64,000 nucleotides of DNA from CAVQJU01 sp963754955 (GTDB taxonomy: Bacteria > Acidobacteriota > Vicinamibacteria > Vicinamibacterales > CAVVIG01). The stretch covers positions 434,001 to 498,000 of the forward strand of contig CAVWHY010000006.1 in NCBI GenBank assembly GCA_963754955.1, written 5' to 3'. Positions 39,106-48,379 of the stretch are shown here, in pieces (position 1 is the stretch's first letter; each line of letters opens with the position of its first letter). The notes under the pieces were generated by a model, which saw nothing but the letters and a program-made list of their open reading frames with translations, was not told where the DNA came from and made no database searches. The position numbers were made by a program, and so were the translations under genes.

Positions 39106-41160
39106 ATGGGGTGGCTTCTCGGGGGCATTCTGTATTCGGCTGCGTATGTGGCCGCCGGCTGGCTCCTGCGCGGCGACGCCGTCTCACTCAGCTGGTTTCG
39201 GGCGACTGCCCTCCTTGTCCCCCCCGTCGTCGGCATCCTGACGATCGTCGTGCGGCGCCAGTCGTGGCGTGGCTGCCAATGGCTGTTCTGGGCGACGATT
39301 TCCGTCGGCCTGGCGATGTCGGCCATCGGCCTGACCGGGTGGGCTGCCGACGAGTTGATGTCGCGGCGTGATACCTGGCTGGCGTGGCCCGCGATCTTCG
39401 CCCTCTTCGGCGCCATCGCGCCGCTCTTCGCGCTGCTCGCCCAGCCGCATCGCGGCGCGCGCGAGCCCCTGGCCGCCACCACCGCGGTCGACCTGGCAGG
39501 CCTGACCGTTGTGACCGGGTTCCTGTATTCGTTTTTCGTGACCGCGCCCGACGTGTCCGCCGGCGGCAGTGGCGCGCCGATCTCGCTGCAGCTGGTGTCC
39601 GAACTGCAGCAGGCGCTCGTCGTGGCGGGCATGCTGGGGGCCGCGTGGGTGGCGCGGGGCACGGGCTGGAGCTCGACCTTCCGGCGTCTGGCGTTCGGCG
39701 CGATGGTCGGTTTCGCCACGCTGACGCTCAGCAACTTCGAAATCGGCCGCGGGGTGTACCGCAGCGGCTTCGTGTACGACTTCGCGTGGATCCTGCCGTT
39801 CGCGTTTTTCCCCTGGGCGGCGACAACCGCGCCGGCATCAGAATCGGCGGATTCGCCGGGGGCGGACCAGGGCGAGCTCGAGCGGCCGCGTCCCTGGGTG
39901 ATCTTCGCGGCCGTCGCGATGATTCCCATCCTTGATTTCGGCCTCCGGCGGCTCGTGCCGGACGAGACCCTATCGAGCGTCCGCGATCTGTCGACGGCCG
40001 TCACGCTGATCTCGGTGCTGTCGCTGCTCGTCGCGCGCATCGCGGCCGAGCGCGCGGAGATGCAGCAGGTCGGCACCACCACGCGCCTGCTTGCGGACGT
40101 GCTCGAGCAGGCCCAGGACCTCATTCTCGTGCTCACACCCGACGGACGCTGCCGGTACGCGAACGGCGCCTTCTGCCGCGCGATGGGGCTGAAGCCGCAG
40201 GACCTGGCGAAGCTGCGCGGGGGCGACCTGATGACGCTCGAGGCGATCACGTCGCAGGATCTGCTGTCGCACGTCCGCGCCAAGGGCGGGTGGCGCGGGA
40301 CCGTCACGCGCAAGCGCGCCGACGGGACGACGTTCCCCGTGTCCGCGATGCTGGCGGCGCTGGTGGACGATCGAGGCTCGCTCACGCACGTCGTCTCCGT
40401 CGAGCGCGATATCTCCGAGGAACGGCGGCTCCGCGAGCAGCTGATTCACAGCGAGCGCCTTTCCGCCGTGGGCCAGCTGGTGGCCGGCGTGGCGCACGAA
40501 ATCAACAACCCGCTGCAGGCGGTGATGGGCCTGTCGGAACTGCTCATCGAGGGGCACGACAGCGGCGACCAGAAGCACGACCTCAATCAGATTCGCGTGC
40601 ATGCCGACCGCGCCGCCAAGATTGTGCGCCACCTGCTGCTGTTCGCGCGTCACTCCGCGCTCGAGCGTTCCGTTGCCGACCTGAACGAGATCACGCGATC
40701 GGCAGTCGCGCTGCGGTCCTTCGAGCTGAAAACCCTCGGCGTCGAGCTGGTGGAGCACTACTCGCTGGATCTGCCTCTCACCGTGGTCAACCGCGAGGAG
40801 ATCCAGCAGGTGATCCTCAACCTGCTGATGAACGCCGAGCACGCCGTCGTGGCGACCGGACAGCCAGGTGTCGTGCGGGTCCGCACGGGCGAGAGCGGCG
40901 CCTGCGCGTGGATCGAAGTCTCCGACAACGGCGCCGGCGTCCCGCCCGGAATGACCAGCCAGGTGTTCGAGCCGTTCTTCACGACGAAGGGCGTCGGCCA
41001 GGGAACCGGCCTCGGGCTGTCCGTCAGCCTCGGCATCGCGGAGGCGCACGGCGGCACGCTCGAACTCAAACCGACCGACAGCGGCGCGTGCTTCCGCCTC
41101 ACGATCCCGCAGTCGGCGGATGCGCGCATCGAACTCCGGGACCTGCCGACGTCGGCCTAG
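39106..41160 (+). CDS. Membrane PAS-domain sensor histidine kinase
   Basis: Sensor kinase of 684 residues. The N-terminal half is hydrophobic with about seven to eight membrane segments (for example MGWLLGGILYSAAYVAAGWL, FALFGAIAPLFALLA, FATLTLSNFEIGRG). A PAS domain spans about residues 325-440 (LLADVLEQAQDLILVLTPDG, CRYANGAFCRAMGL). The phosphoacceptor is H464 in VAGVAHEINNPLQ. The ATPase domain contains QQVILNLLMNAEHAVVATGQ, DNGAGVPPG, and GTGLGLSVSLGIAEAHGG. No receiver domain is attached and no response regulator is nearby, so it is an orphan kinase here. An SD-masking hairpin precedes it. The signal it senses is unknown. Confidence 0.9.
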   Translation: MGWLLGGILYSAAYVAAGWLLRGDAVSLSWFRATALLVPPVVGILTIVVRRQSWRGCQWLFWATISVGLAMSAIGLTGWAADELMSRRDTWLAWPAIFALFGAIAPLFALLAQPHRGAREPLAATTAVDLAGLTVVTGFLYSFFVTAPDVSAGGSGAPISLQLVSELQQALVVAGMLGAAWVARGTGWSSTFRRLAFGAMVGFATLTLSNFEIGRGVYRSGFVYDFAWILPFAFFPWAATTAPASESADSPGADQGELERPRPWVIFAAVAMIPILDFGLRRLVPDETLSSVRDLSTAVTLISVLSLLVARIAAERAEMQQVGTTTRLLADVLEQAQDLILVLTPDGRCRYANGAFCRAMGLKPQDLAKLRGGDLMTLEAITSQDLLSHVRAKGGWRGTVTRKRADGTTFPVSAMLAALVDDRGSLTHVVSVERDISEERRLREQLIHSERLSAVGQLVAGVAHEINNPLQAVMGLSELLIEGHDSGDQKHDLNQIRVHADRAAKIVRHLLLFARHSALERSVADLNEITRSAVALRSFELKTLGVELVEHYSLDLPLTVVNREEIQQVILNLLMNAEHAVVATGQPGVVRVRTGESGACAWIEVSDNGAGVPPGMTSQVFEPFFTTKGVGQGTGLGLSVSLGIAEAHGGTLELKPTDSGACFRLTIPQSADARIELRDLPTSA

Positions 41161-41163
41161 CAG

Positions 41164-41256
41164 AAAGTTCAAAGTTCAAAGTTCAAAGTAGAGAAGTCAA
41201 GGTCGAAGCGGCCTCCCGAACTTACTTTGCACTTTCTACTTTGCACTTTACACTTT
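41164..41256. repeat. Inverted arrays of a 7-bp unit, AAAGTNN
   Basis: The left arm has four tandem heptamers (41164-41191: AAAGTTC three times, then AAAGTAG). The right arm has five inverted units NNACTTT (41222-41256). The core AAAGT is constant while the last two bases vary. The array fills the gap between the kinase stop and the symporter GTG, ending 5 bases before that start codon. Confidence 0.85.
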
Positions 41257-41261
41257 CTTCC

Positions 41262-42545
41262 GTGCGTACGCCGTTGTATCGCTCCCTCTACGGCCAGGTC
41301 CTGATCGCCACGATTATCGGCGTAGCGCTCGGGCATTTCTTCCCGGCGGCCGGCGCGTCGATGAAGCCGCTCGGTGACGCCTTCATCAAGCTTGTCCGGA
41401 TGATCGTCGCCCCTGTGGTCTTCTGCACGGTCGTCGTCGGGATTGCGGGCGTCGGCGACGTGAAGGCGGTGGGGAAGGCCGGCGTCCTCACGCTCATCTA
41501 CTTCGAGATCGTCAGCACCATCGCGCTCGTCATCGGCCTCATCGTGGTCAACATCGTGAAGCCCGGCGCGGGTATGAACGTCGATCCGGCGGCGCTCGAC
41601 GCGGGGGCGGTCGCGCAATACGTCACCGCCGGCAGGGGACAGCACATCACGGACTTCCTGCTCGGCATCATTCCAACGAGCGCCGCCGATGCGTTCGCCC
41701 GCTCCGACATCCTTCAGGTGCTGTTGTTCTCCGTGTTCTTCGGCCTCGCGCTCAACGCGACCGGCAAGGCGGGCGCGCCGGTGTTCGAGTTCATCGAACG
41801 GCTGTCGCAGGTGCTCTTCGGCATCGTCGGCCTCATCATGCGGACGGCCCCGATCGGGGCGTTCGGGGCGATGGCGGCGACGATTGGCAGCTTCGGCGTC
41901 GGCACGCTGGCGCAATTGATCAAACTGATCGTGACGTTCTACCTGACGTCCGCGGCGTTCGTGTTCGTCGTGCTGGGCTCCATCGCGTGGTGGAACGGCG
42001 TCCGGATCGGGCGGCTGATCGCGTACTTCAAAGAGGAGCTCTTCGTCTCATTCGGCACGTCGTCCTCAGAGGCGGCCATGCCCCAGGTGATGGTCAAGCT
42101 TGAACGCCTCGGGATCGAGCGATCGATCGTGGGGCTGGTGATTCCCGCCGGGTATTCCTTCAACATGGACGGCAGTGCCATCTATCAGGCGATGGCGGTG
42201 GTGTTCATCGCGCAGGCGACGAACACGCCGTTGACGATCACCGATCAGCTGGTGCTGCTCGGCGTGCTGAGCCTGACCTCGAAGGGCGTCGCCGGCGTCG
42301 CCGGCGCAGCGCTCGTCGTGCTTGCCGGCACGCTCGCGGCGGCCGGTCGCGTCCCCGTGGCCGGCGTGGTGCTGGTGCTCGGGATTCACCGTTTCATGGG
42401 GCAGGCGATGGCCGTCACGAACACGATCGGCAACAGCGTGGCGACCATCGTGATCGGCAGGTACTGCGGCCAGGTGGACGAGAAGAAGCTGCGCGACGAG
42501 ATCGGCCGGCGCGAGGCGTCGCCATCTCCGGTCCGGCAGGCCTGA
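41262..42545 (+). CDS. Dicarboxylate/amino acid:cation symporter (DAACS family)
   Basis: Integral membrane symporter of 427 residues, probably driving dicarboxylate or glutamate/aspartate uptake with Na+ or H+. The GTG at 41262 is chosen because the family N-terminus (LYRSLYGQVLIATIIGVALG) begins there. FIKLVRMIVAPVVFCTVVVG is the first conserved helix. The serine-rich hairpin is SFGTSSSEAAMPQVM (about residues 260-275) and the substrate/cation motif is NMDGS (N301 onward, GYSFNMDGSAIYQA). The C-terminal MAVTNTIGNSVATIVI is typical. Length fits DctA/GltP members. The stop TGA lies in the centre of a REP-like hairpin. The heptamer arrays immediately upstream could affect expression. Confidence 0.92.
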   Translation: MRTPLYRSLYGQVLIATIIGVALGHFFPAAGASMKPLGDAFIKLVRMIVAPVVFCTVVVGIAGVGDVKAVGKAGVLTLIYFEIVSTIALVIGLIVVNIVKPGAGMNVDPAALDAGAVAQYVTAGRGQHITDFLLGIIPTSAADAFARSDILQVLLFSVFFGLALNATGKAGAPVFEFIERLSQVLFGIVGLIMRTAPIGAFGAMAATIGSFGVGTLAQLIKLIVTFYLTSAAFVFVVLGSIAWWNGVRIGRLIAYFKEELFVSFGTSSSEAAMPQVMVKLERLGIERSIVGLVIPAGYSFNMDGSAIYQAMAVVFIAQATNTPLTITDQLVLLGVLSLTSKGVAGVAGAALVVLAGTLAAAGRVPVAGVVLVLGIHRFMGQAMAVTNTIGNSVATIVIGRYCGQVDEKKLRDEIGRREASPSPVRQA

Positions 42546-42590
42546 AGGCCTGCGCTACGTCAGGCAAGTAGCGTCCGGCTTCAGCCGGAC
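42536..42590. repeat. REP-like double hairpin between convergent genes
   Basis: Palindromes GCAGGCCTGAAGGCCTGC (42536-42553) and GTCCGGCTTCAGCCGGAC (42573-42590) flank GCTAC...GTAGC. The TGA stop of the symporter (42543-42545) lies in the first hairpin. The DUF1501 stop begins just after the second. It may work as a bidirectional terminator. Confidence 0.8.
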
Positions 42591-42591
42591 G

Positions 42592-43847
42592 TCAGGCGAA
42601 CGTGCGGAGCGTTTCGAAGCGGCCTTTCAGCACCGCATCGGCGTCGTCGTATCCCAGCCATTCCTTGATCGCCGTCGCGTAGACGCGCCTGAAGTCCGTC
42701 GTCATCTTCAGGTTGCCGTCGTCGAGATCCGTGAGGCTCGGCGGCTGCCCGTAGAAGCCGCCCTTGATCCTGTCCTGTTTGCCGAAGAGGAACATCGGCG
42801 TCGCCGTGCCGTGATCGGTGCCGAGACTGCCGTTTTCCTCCACGCGGCGTCCGAACTCGGTGAACATCAGCACGGCCACGTCGTCCGCCCGGCCGATGCG
42901 GGCGATGTCCTCCATGAACGCGCGGACCGCGTCAGCCGTGTACATCAGCAGCCGGCTGTGGACGTCGCCCTGCTGGACGTGCGTGTCGAACGAGTTGCCC
43001 TGGTACGCCACGTAATAGAGCCGCGTCTTCATGCCTGCGTTGATCAGCGCGGCGACGCGCTGCAGCCCGCCGCCGAACGCGTTGCCGATGCCGTAGTCCA
43101 CGGGCGTCCGATAGGCCGCCGATGCCTGCGCGGACGAAATCGGAGCTGTCGGCCGCGTTGCGCGCCGTCGCGGAGAGGAAGTCGAGCGTCGCGTTCGACG
43201 CAGCCCCGGTGGTTCCGGCCAGCTCGCCCAGGACCTTCTTCTGGGCGTCGGTGCCGTCGCGCCGGAAGCGCGACGGGTCGTCGAAGACGAGCGGCGAGTG
43301 CTTGCCGCTGCGGACGGCGAGCGACTGCGACGTTCCGATGTTGACGATGAGATTGCGCGTCGCGGGGTTGAGGTGATCGTCGGCCACGCGACCCAGCCAG
43401 CCGAGTGGCTCGCCGGCGTTCGGCACGCCCGTGTGCCAGTAGCTCATCGACGAGAAATGCGACAGGCTGGGGTGGTCGTAGCCGCAGCCGTGGACGACGG
43501 CCATGCGGCCGTCCTTGTAGAGCCGTTCGAACCCGACCATCGACGGGTGGAAGCCGAACGTGTCGCTGACCTTGAGCACCTCCTTCGCGGGGATGCCGAT
43601 GCGCGGCCGCGCGCGGTAATAGGCGGGGTCGGCGTGCGGCACGACAGTGTTCAACCCGTCGTTCCCGCCCGAGAGCTCGAGCACCACGAGGATGCGCTCC
43701 GGGAATTTCTCCACGCTCGTGCCCTGGAGCGCCTGCGCCGTGAGCGCCGCCGACGTGCGGCTCGAGAAAGAGCGGCATCCCGGCGCCGATCCCGATGCCG
43801 TATAAACCGCGAGCCAGGAAGTCGCGCCGCGAGCAATGACACGTCAT
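42592..43847 (-). CDS. DUF1501 family protein, frameshifted
   Basis: Exported protein of about 418 residues in the alkaline-phosphatase-like superfamily (DUF1501). MTCHCSRRDFLARGLYGIGI gives a twin-arginine signal (SRRDFL). The frame changes near 43765 and 43110. The central frame has PERILVVLELSGGNDGLNTV, HADPAYYRARPRIGI, RMAVVHGCGYDHPSLSHF and SMSYWHTG. The C-terminal frame has VLMFTEFGRRVEENGSLGTD and HGTATPMFLFG, the family hallmark. It starts one base after the stop of the DUF1800 gene, which is its usual partner. DUF1501/DUF1800 pairs are widespread in Planctomycetes, Acidobacteria and Proteobacteria, but the activity is unproven. Confidence 0.85.
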
Positions 43848-43848
43848 G

Positions 43849-45631
43849 TCAGTTCACCTGGTATTCGGGGGTGCTGAGAACGAGGTACAGCAGTTCGCGC
43901 AGCGCGGGTTCAGACGTCAGCGCCTTGCCTCGCATGAACTCGACGAACGCGGCGCGATCCTTCGCGGGAAGCGGAACACTCAGGAACCGCCTGGCCAGCT
44001 GATCGACGATGGCGTCGGCGGTGTCCGCGTGAGCCGCGGCCATCATGGCCGTCAGGTTGAGATCCGCGACCTTGCGCGGGATGGGCTTTGTTCGCTCGTA
44101 CGCCGCGACGTAGCCGCGGTAGCTCGCGTAGCGGGTGTTGTAGTCTTCGTCGCGCTCGAGCTGCGCGTTGCTCTCGGCGTCGCCCGTGCCTTCCTTCGTC
44201 GCCTCGGTGATGTTCATGCCCTTTCGCGATGTTCTCGCCGACGCGCGCGTAGGTCGCCGGCATCAGCCGGTCGGGCGCCCGGAACGTCTTCGGGTCCGCG
44301 AACAGGACGTCGCGGAACAGGTTGCCGCGCTGCAGCAGCGTGGCCGGCGTAATCCATGTCCTGCCGCCGGCCCACCCGGCGACGTTCGGCGGATCGAACA
44401 GCACCTGACCGAGGCCCGCGGTCAGGCGGCCGAAATCCGGGATCGTCGGCAGCTCGCGCAGGCCCATCTTCTTGTACGTGGACACGACGAGGACGACGGG
44501 GCTCTTGATCTGCGTGCCATTGGACGCCGGGCTGTAGAAGTCCTTCGACAGGAAGATGCGTCTGAGCAGCGGCTTGATCTGGTAGCCGCTCGCGCGGAAC
44601 GAGCGGCCAAGCTCGGCGCGGACGGCGGTCGGCACCTCGTCGCGGACGAAGCTCCGGTAGATCTTCCCGGATACGAACTCCGCCGTCACCGGCTGCGCGA
44701 GGATGATGTCGATCACGTCTTCGCCGTCGAGCGGTCCGGTCTTGCCGAGAAACGTCTTCTCGCCGAAGTCGTGCTGATCCCGGTCGAACTTGAACGCGAG
44801 GACGTCGTTGGTCCAGCCGGTGAACGCGCGCGCCGCCTCGCGCACGTCGCGCTCGCTGTAGTTGCCGACGCCCATCGTGAACAGCTCGAGGAGCTCGCGG
44901 CCGAAGTTCTCGTTCGGATGGCTCTTCACGTTCTCGCCGTTGTCGAGGTACACGAGCATCGCGGGATCCTTCAGGATCCCGACGAGCAGGTCGCGCAGCC
45001 GGCCCGACGCGTTCGCGCGGAACATCTGGTTCTGCGCGAGCATCATCCGGTAGTCGCGCACCTTGGCGTCGCCGGTCGCGAAGTGCCCGTGCCAGAACAG
45101 CGTGAGCTTCTCTTCGAGCGGCCGGCTCGTCGTCAGCATGCGGCCGGCCCACCAGACGCCCAGCCGCTGCGTTTCGATGGCGTTGGCGCGCAGGCCGTAG
45201 AAGAACTTGTCGACGACGGGCTGGAGGCGGCGCGGGGAGCCCTCGGGCAGCGTCCGTACGCCGAGCGCTTCGCCGCGTTCGCGCGCCTGGCGGACGGCAT
45301 CGGCGCGGCTCGCCGGAAACGGGTCCATGCCGCGATCCCACACGCCTGATTCCTCGAACGGCCGCGCGGCGCTGTTGTCGATCGCTTCGTAGTCCACCAG
45401 CCGGTCGACGGCCTGTTGCGGCGTCAATCGCGCGAGCTGCTCAATCTCCTCGGGTGTTGCGCCAAAGCCGGCGCGATCGATCAGGTGCGCCGCACGGTCG
45501 TACGTCCACTCCGCGGGGGTGATCGGGGCGAGATCGCCAGTCCAGCTGGCGGGGCTCTCGGCCACGCCGACGGCCGCGAGCGAGGCGCACAGCCCCGCGG
45601 ACAGGAGCCAGCGGATGGGTTGACGGGCCAT
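43849..45631 (-). CDS. DUF1800 family protein, frameshifted
   Basis: Exported protein of about 594 residues. The start at 45631 gives MARQPIRWLLSAGLCASLAA, a signal peptide. The DUF1800 core is clear: AAHLIDRAGFGATPEEIEQL, KLTLFWHGHFATGDAKVRDY, NPNENFGRELLELF-type motif (HPNENFGRELLELFTMGVGN), YSERDVREAARAFTGWTND, FDRDQHDFGEKTFLGKTGPL, and DPPNVAGWAGGRTWITPATL. The frame changes near 44218, and the last 120 residues (NITEATKEGTGDAESNAQLE onward) are in another frame, ending LYLVLSTPEYQVN. The span is one base over a multiple of three. It is coupled to the DUF1501 gene. Function unproven. Confidence 0.88.
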
Positions 45632-45778
45632 GTGACGCCTCCAACTACGCCGGGGATAGTACACCGGCTGCAGGCCGGTCGCGAGCCTTTCCGCGTCCTA
45701 CTTCGTCTATACTGGTGGCTCCGCTTTTCAAGCACTGGGCCGCGCACTGGGTGCGTGGGTGCCTCCCATGGCTGGAAG

Positions 45779-47353
45779 ATGTACGCTGGCCGCCAGCGTC
45801 CTCCAGCGGACAATAAAGAGGTGCCTTTGGGTGCGCGTGTACATCTGATCAATCCAAGTAACGTGTCGTTTGGCGTGGCTGTCATCACGCCCCGCTGGCT
45901 GTATGTGCTGGCTGCCGCTACCGGGACTGCCTGGGGCGACCCGCTGATCATCGACGAAACCCTCGAAACCCTGGACCCCGAATCGATCCTGGCCGGCGAC
46001 GTCGTCGGCATCGGGATTCACACCGGCAACGCCCGGCGAGGCTACGCGATCGGCCGGATTGCCCGGGCGCGCGGCGCGTGGGTGGTGTACGGCGGCATTC
46101 ACGCCACGCTGTACCCGGACGAGGCGCGCGAGCACGGCGCGGCGCACGCGGTCGTGCGCGGCGATGGCGATCTCGTCTGGCAGAACGTCGTGGCCGACTG
46201 CATGGCGGGCCACCCGCTCCCGCTGTACGAAGGCGGACGCGTCAGCGGCGAGGAGTTCGTCTCCGCACGGTGGGATCTGCTACCCGCCGGCCGCTACATG
46301 TGGGCGTCGGTGCAGACGGTCCGCGGATGCCCGAAGCATTGCTCGTTCTGCTCGGTGTGGCGCACGGACGGACAGGAGCCGCGTCAGCGCGGCGTCGATC
46401 GCGTGGTTCAGGAAGTCGTCACGCTGCGACGCCTCGGCTTCCGGTTCATCGCGCTCGCCGACGACAACTTCTACCCCGTGACGCTCGACGATCTTGCCGC
46501 GGCCAAGCGGCGATCCGACCAGTCGCGCTATCACGAACTGCTCGAGATGCGGCAGGAACGCTTCGAGCTGATGGCGCAGCTCGCGCGGCTGCCGAAGGAT
46601 CTGGTGTTCTACACCCAGATCACGATGGAGGCGGCCGAGGATCCCTCGTTCCTCGACGCGATGAAGGCGGCGCACATCCGGGGCGCGCTCGTCGGCGTCG
46701 AGTCGGTGACCGATGCCGGCTTGAAGGACGTGTACAAGGGCTTCAACCTGGCCGGCGACGAGCTGGTCGCGCGCCTTCGCGCGTTCCGCCGGCACGGCGT
46801 GCACGTGCTGGGCTCGTTCATCTTCGGCCTGCCGAGCGACGACAAGGCCACGTTCGACGCCACCGTCGATCTGGCCGACCGCGCGGACCTGACGTTCGCG
46901 CAGTTCGTGCTGCTGACCCCGTTCCCCGGCACGATCGATTTCGAGAAGTGGGCGCGCGAGGATGTCAACGCGCAAAACAAGGTCGACGGCGTGTCGATCA
47001 CGCAGCACTGGCTGATTCCCGAGGACAAGCGGCCGAAGCTCTTCACCCCGCATCCGACGATGTCGCTCGAAGAGATCCGCGTCGGCACGCAGGGCGCCTG
47101 GGATCAGTTCTACAGCTGGCGCCGCATCTGGGCGCGTTCGCGCGTCGTCGAATCGCTGCGCGCGCGTGTCATGTTCGTGCTCATCTCGAAGCTGTACCGC
47201 CAGATGTACGCGAACACGGGGATTGCCACCGACAGCGCGCGGGTCGCCCGATCGGCGCGCTGGGCGCGGTGGATGGGTGTGGTCTGCCGACGGCTGTTCT
47301 TCGGCACCCCGATGCCCGACCTCGCCGTGCCCGCTCCCATTCACACCACGTGA
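45779..47353 (+). CDS. B12-binding-domain radical SAM protein
   Basis: Radical SAM enzyme of about 524 residues with an N-terminal cobalamin-binding-like domain (VHLINPSNVSFGVAVITPRW, GDVVGIGIHTGNARRGYAIG, AWVVYGGIHATLYPDEAREH). The [4Fe-4S] cluster motif is CPKHCSFC, following YMWASVQTVRG. FIALADDNFYPVTLDDLAAA, VGVESVTDAGLKDVYKGFN and GSFIFGLPSDDK are typical of the family. The start is uncertain: ATG at 45779 has GGAAG upstream; a GTG at 45821 (in frame, after AAAGAG) would begin nearer the conserved domain. Members methylate unactivated carbons or act in hopanoid, bacteriochlorophyll or antibiotic pathways. The substrate is unknown and no pathway genes are adjacent. Confidence 0.87.
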   Translation: MYAGRQRPPADNKEVPLGARVHLINPSNVSFGVAVITPRWLYVLAAATGTAWGDPLIIDETLETLDPESILAGDVVGIGIHTGNARRGYAIGRIARARGAWVVYGGIHATLYPDEAREHGAAHAVVRGDGDLVWQNVVADCMAGHPLPLYEGGRVSGEEFVSARWDLLPAGRYMWASVQTVRGCPKHCSFCSVWRTDGQEPRQRGVDRVVQEVVTLRRLGFRFIALADDNFYPVTLDDLAAAKRRSDQSRYHELLEMRQERFELMAQLARLPKDLVFYTQITMEAAEDPSFLDAMKAAHIRGALVGVESVTDAGLKDVYKGFNLAGDELVARLRAFRRHGVHVLGSFIFGLPSDDKATFDATVDLADRADLTFAQFVLLTPFPGTIDFEKWAREDVNAQNKVDGVSITQHWLIPEDKRPKLFTPHPTMSLEEIRVGTQGAWDQFYSWRRIWARSRVVESLRARVMFVLISKLYRQMYANTGIATDSARVARSARWARWMGVVCRRLFFGTPMPDLAVPAPIHTT

Positions 47354-47362
47354 TCGAGTTCA

Positions 47363-47389
47363 CGGAGGCCGGCTGAAGGCCGGTCTCCG
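47363..47389. repeat. REP-like hairpin
   Basis: CGGAGGCCGGC is followed by TGAA and GGCCGGTCTCCG, a stem with one mismatch. It lies just after the radical SAM stop and belongs to the CTGAA-centred hairpin family seen elsewhere in the window. Confidence 0.6.
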
Positions 47390-47501
47390 TTATCCTTACC
47401 CCCCCGCGCTTCTCCTATTTCGCCACCGAAACGCCGCTGTACATGCGCGGTCGGGTGGTAACGGGCTGGAGTTAGAATGGCGCCACCCGGGAGGTCCGCG
47501 C

Positions 47502-48338
47502 ATGTGCCGTCGTCTCGTGCCGTTCGCTGCGATTGTCGCGGTCCTGATGTTCATCGACGCGCCGGTCTCCGGGCAGTGGCTGCGCTATCCCACTGCCGGT
47601 GTGCCGCGCACGAGGGACGGCAAGGTCAACCTCGCCGCGCCGGCGCCGCGCAAGGACGGCAAGCCTGATTTCTCCGGCCTCTGGCTGACCGGCAACCCGC
47701 TGCCCTGCGAGAAGTCGACCGGCAGCGACTTCCTGGAATGCGGGGCCGAACTGCCGGCGTCGCGCGAGGTGTTCGATATCGGTTCGAGCCTGCCCGGGGG
47801 GCTGCCGTTTCAGCCCTGGGCGCTCGAGCTGGTGCAGAAGCGCACGCGCGAGCAGTCGAAAGACGATCCGCACGCACGCTGCCTGCCCGACACGTTCGCC
47901 CGCGCATACGGCCTGCCGCACATGCAGAAGTTCATGCAGCTCCCGGGACTGCTCGTCATGCTCGACGAGATGAACGCCAACTACCGCCAGGTGTTCACCG
48001 ACGGCCGGCCGCTGCCCGTCGATCCGACGCCCGGGTGGAACGGCTACTCGTCCGGCACGTGGCAGGGCGACACGCTCGTGATTCAGTCGGCCGGCTTCCG
48101 CAACGACCTGTGGCTCGACATCGGCGGCAGCTTCATCACCGACGCGGCGAAGATGACCGAGAAGATCCGCCGGCCCGATTTCGGGCACCTCGAGATCGAA
48201 CTCACCGTCGACGACCCGAAGGCCTATACGAAACCGTGGACCGTGAAGCTGAAGCAGGCCATTCAGATCGACACGGATCTGGTGGACGAGATCTGCCTCG
48301 AGAACGAGAAGTCTTCCGAGCACCTGGTCGGAAAATAG
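47502..48338 (+). CDS. Secreted acidobacterial family protein
   Basis: Intact exported protein of 278 residues. MCRRLVPFAAIVAVLMFIDA forms a signal peptide ending near VSGQ, followed by WLRYPTAGVPRTRDGKVNLA and DGKPDFSGLWLTGNPLPCEK. Later blocks: CLPDTFARAYGLPHMQKFMQ, NANYRQVFTDGRPLPVDPTP, WNGYSSGTWQGDTLVIQSAG, FRNDLWLDIGGSFITDAAKM, HLEIELTVDDPKAYTKPWTV. The final LVDEICLENEKSSEHLVGK is typical of this subgroup. It precedes a close paralogue at 48380 with a REP-like hairpin between them. The W-L-x-H/Y-P-T start after the signal peptide separates these two from the other paralogues. Function unknown. Confidence 0.85.
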   Translation: MCRRLVPFAAIVAVLMFIDAPVSGQWLRYPTAGVPRTRDGKVNLAAPAPRKDGKPDFSGLWLTGNPLPCEKSTGSDFLECGAELPASREVFDIGSSLPGGLPFQPWALELVQKRTREQSKDDPHARCLPDTFARAYGLPHMQKFMQLPGLLVMLDEMNANYRQVFTDGRPLPVDPTPGWNGYSSGTWQGDTLVIQSAGFRNDLWLDIGGSFITDAAKMTEKIRRPDFGHLEIELTVDDPKAYTKPWTVKLKQAIQIDTDLVDEICLENEKSSEHLVGK

Positions 48339-48343
48339 CAGAC

Positions 48344-48366
48344 GTAGTGCGGGCCTTCGGGCCTGC
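48344..48366. repeat. REP-like hairpin
   Basis: GTAG (48344) precedes a near-perfect palindrome GCGGGCCTTCGGGCCTGC (48349-48366), between two secreted-family paralogues. Confidence 0.7.
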
Positions 48367-48379
48367 AGGAGAGTGGGTG

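Noticed and set aside
45416..45778. Upstream extension of the radical SAM protein
   Set aside because: It overlaps the DUF1800 gene on the other strand, lacks family similarity and includes arginine-rich shadow sequence.
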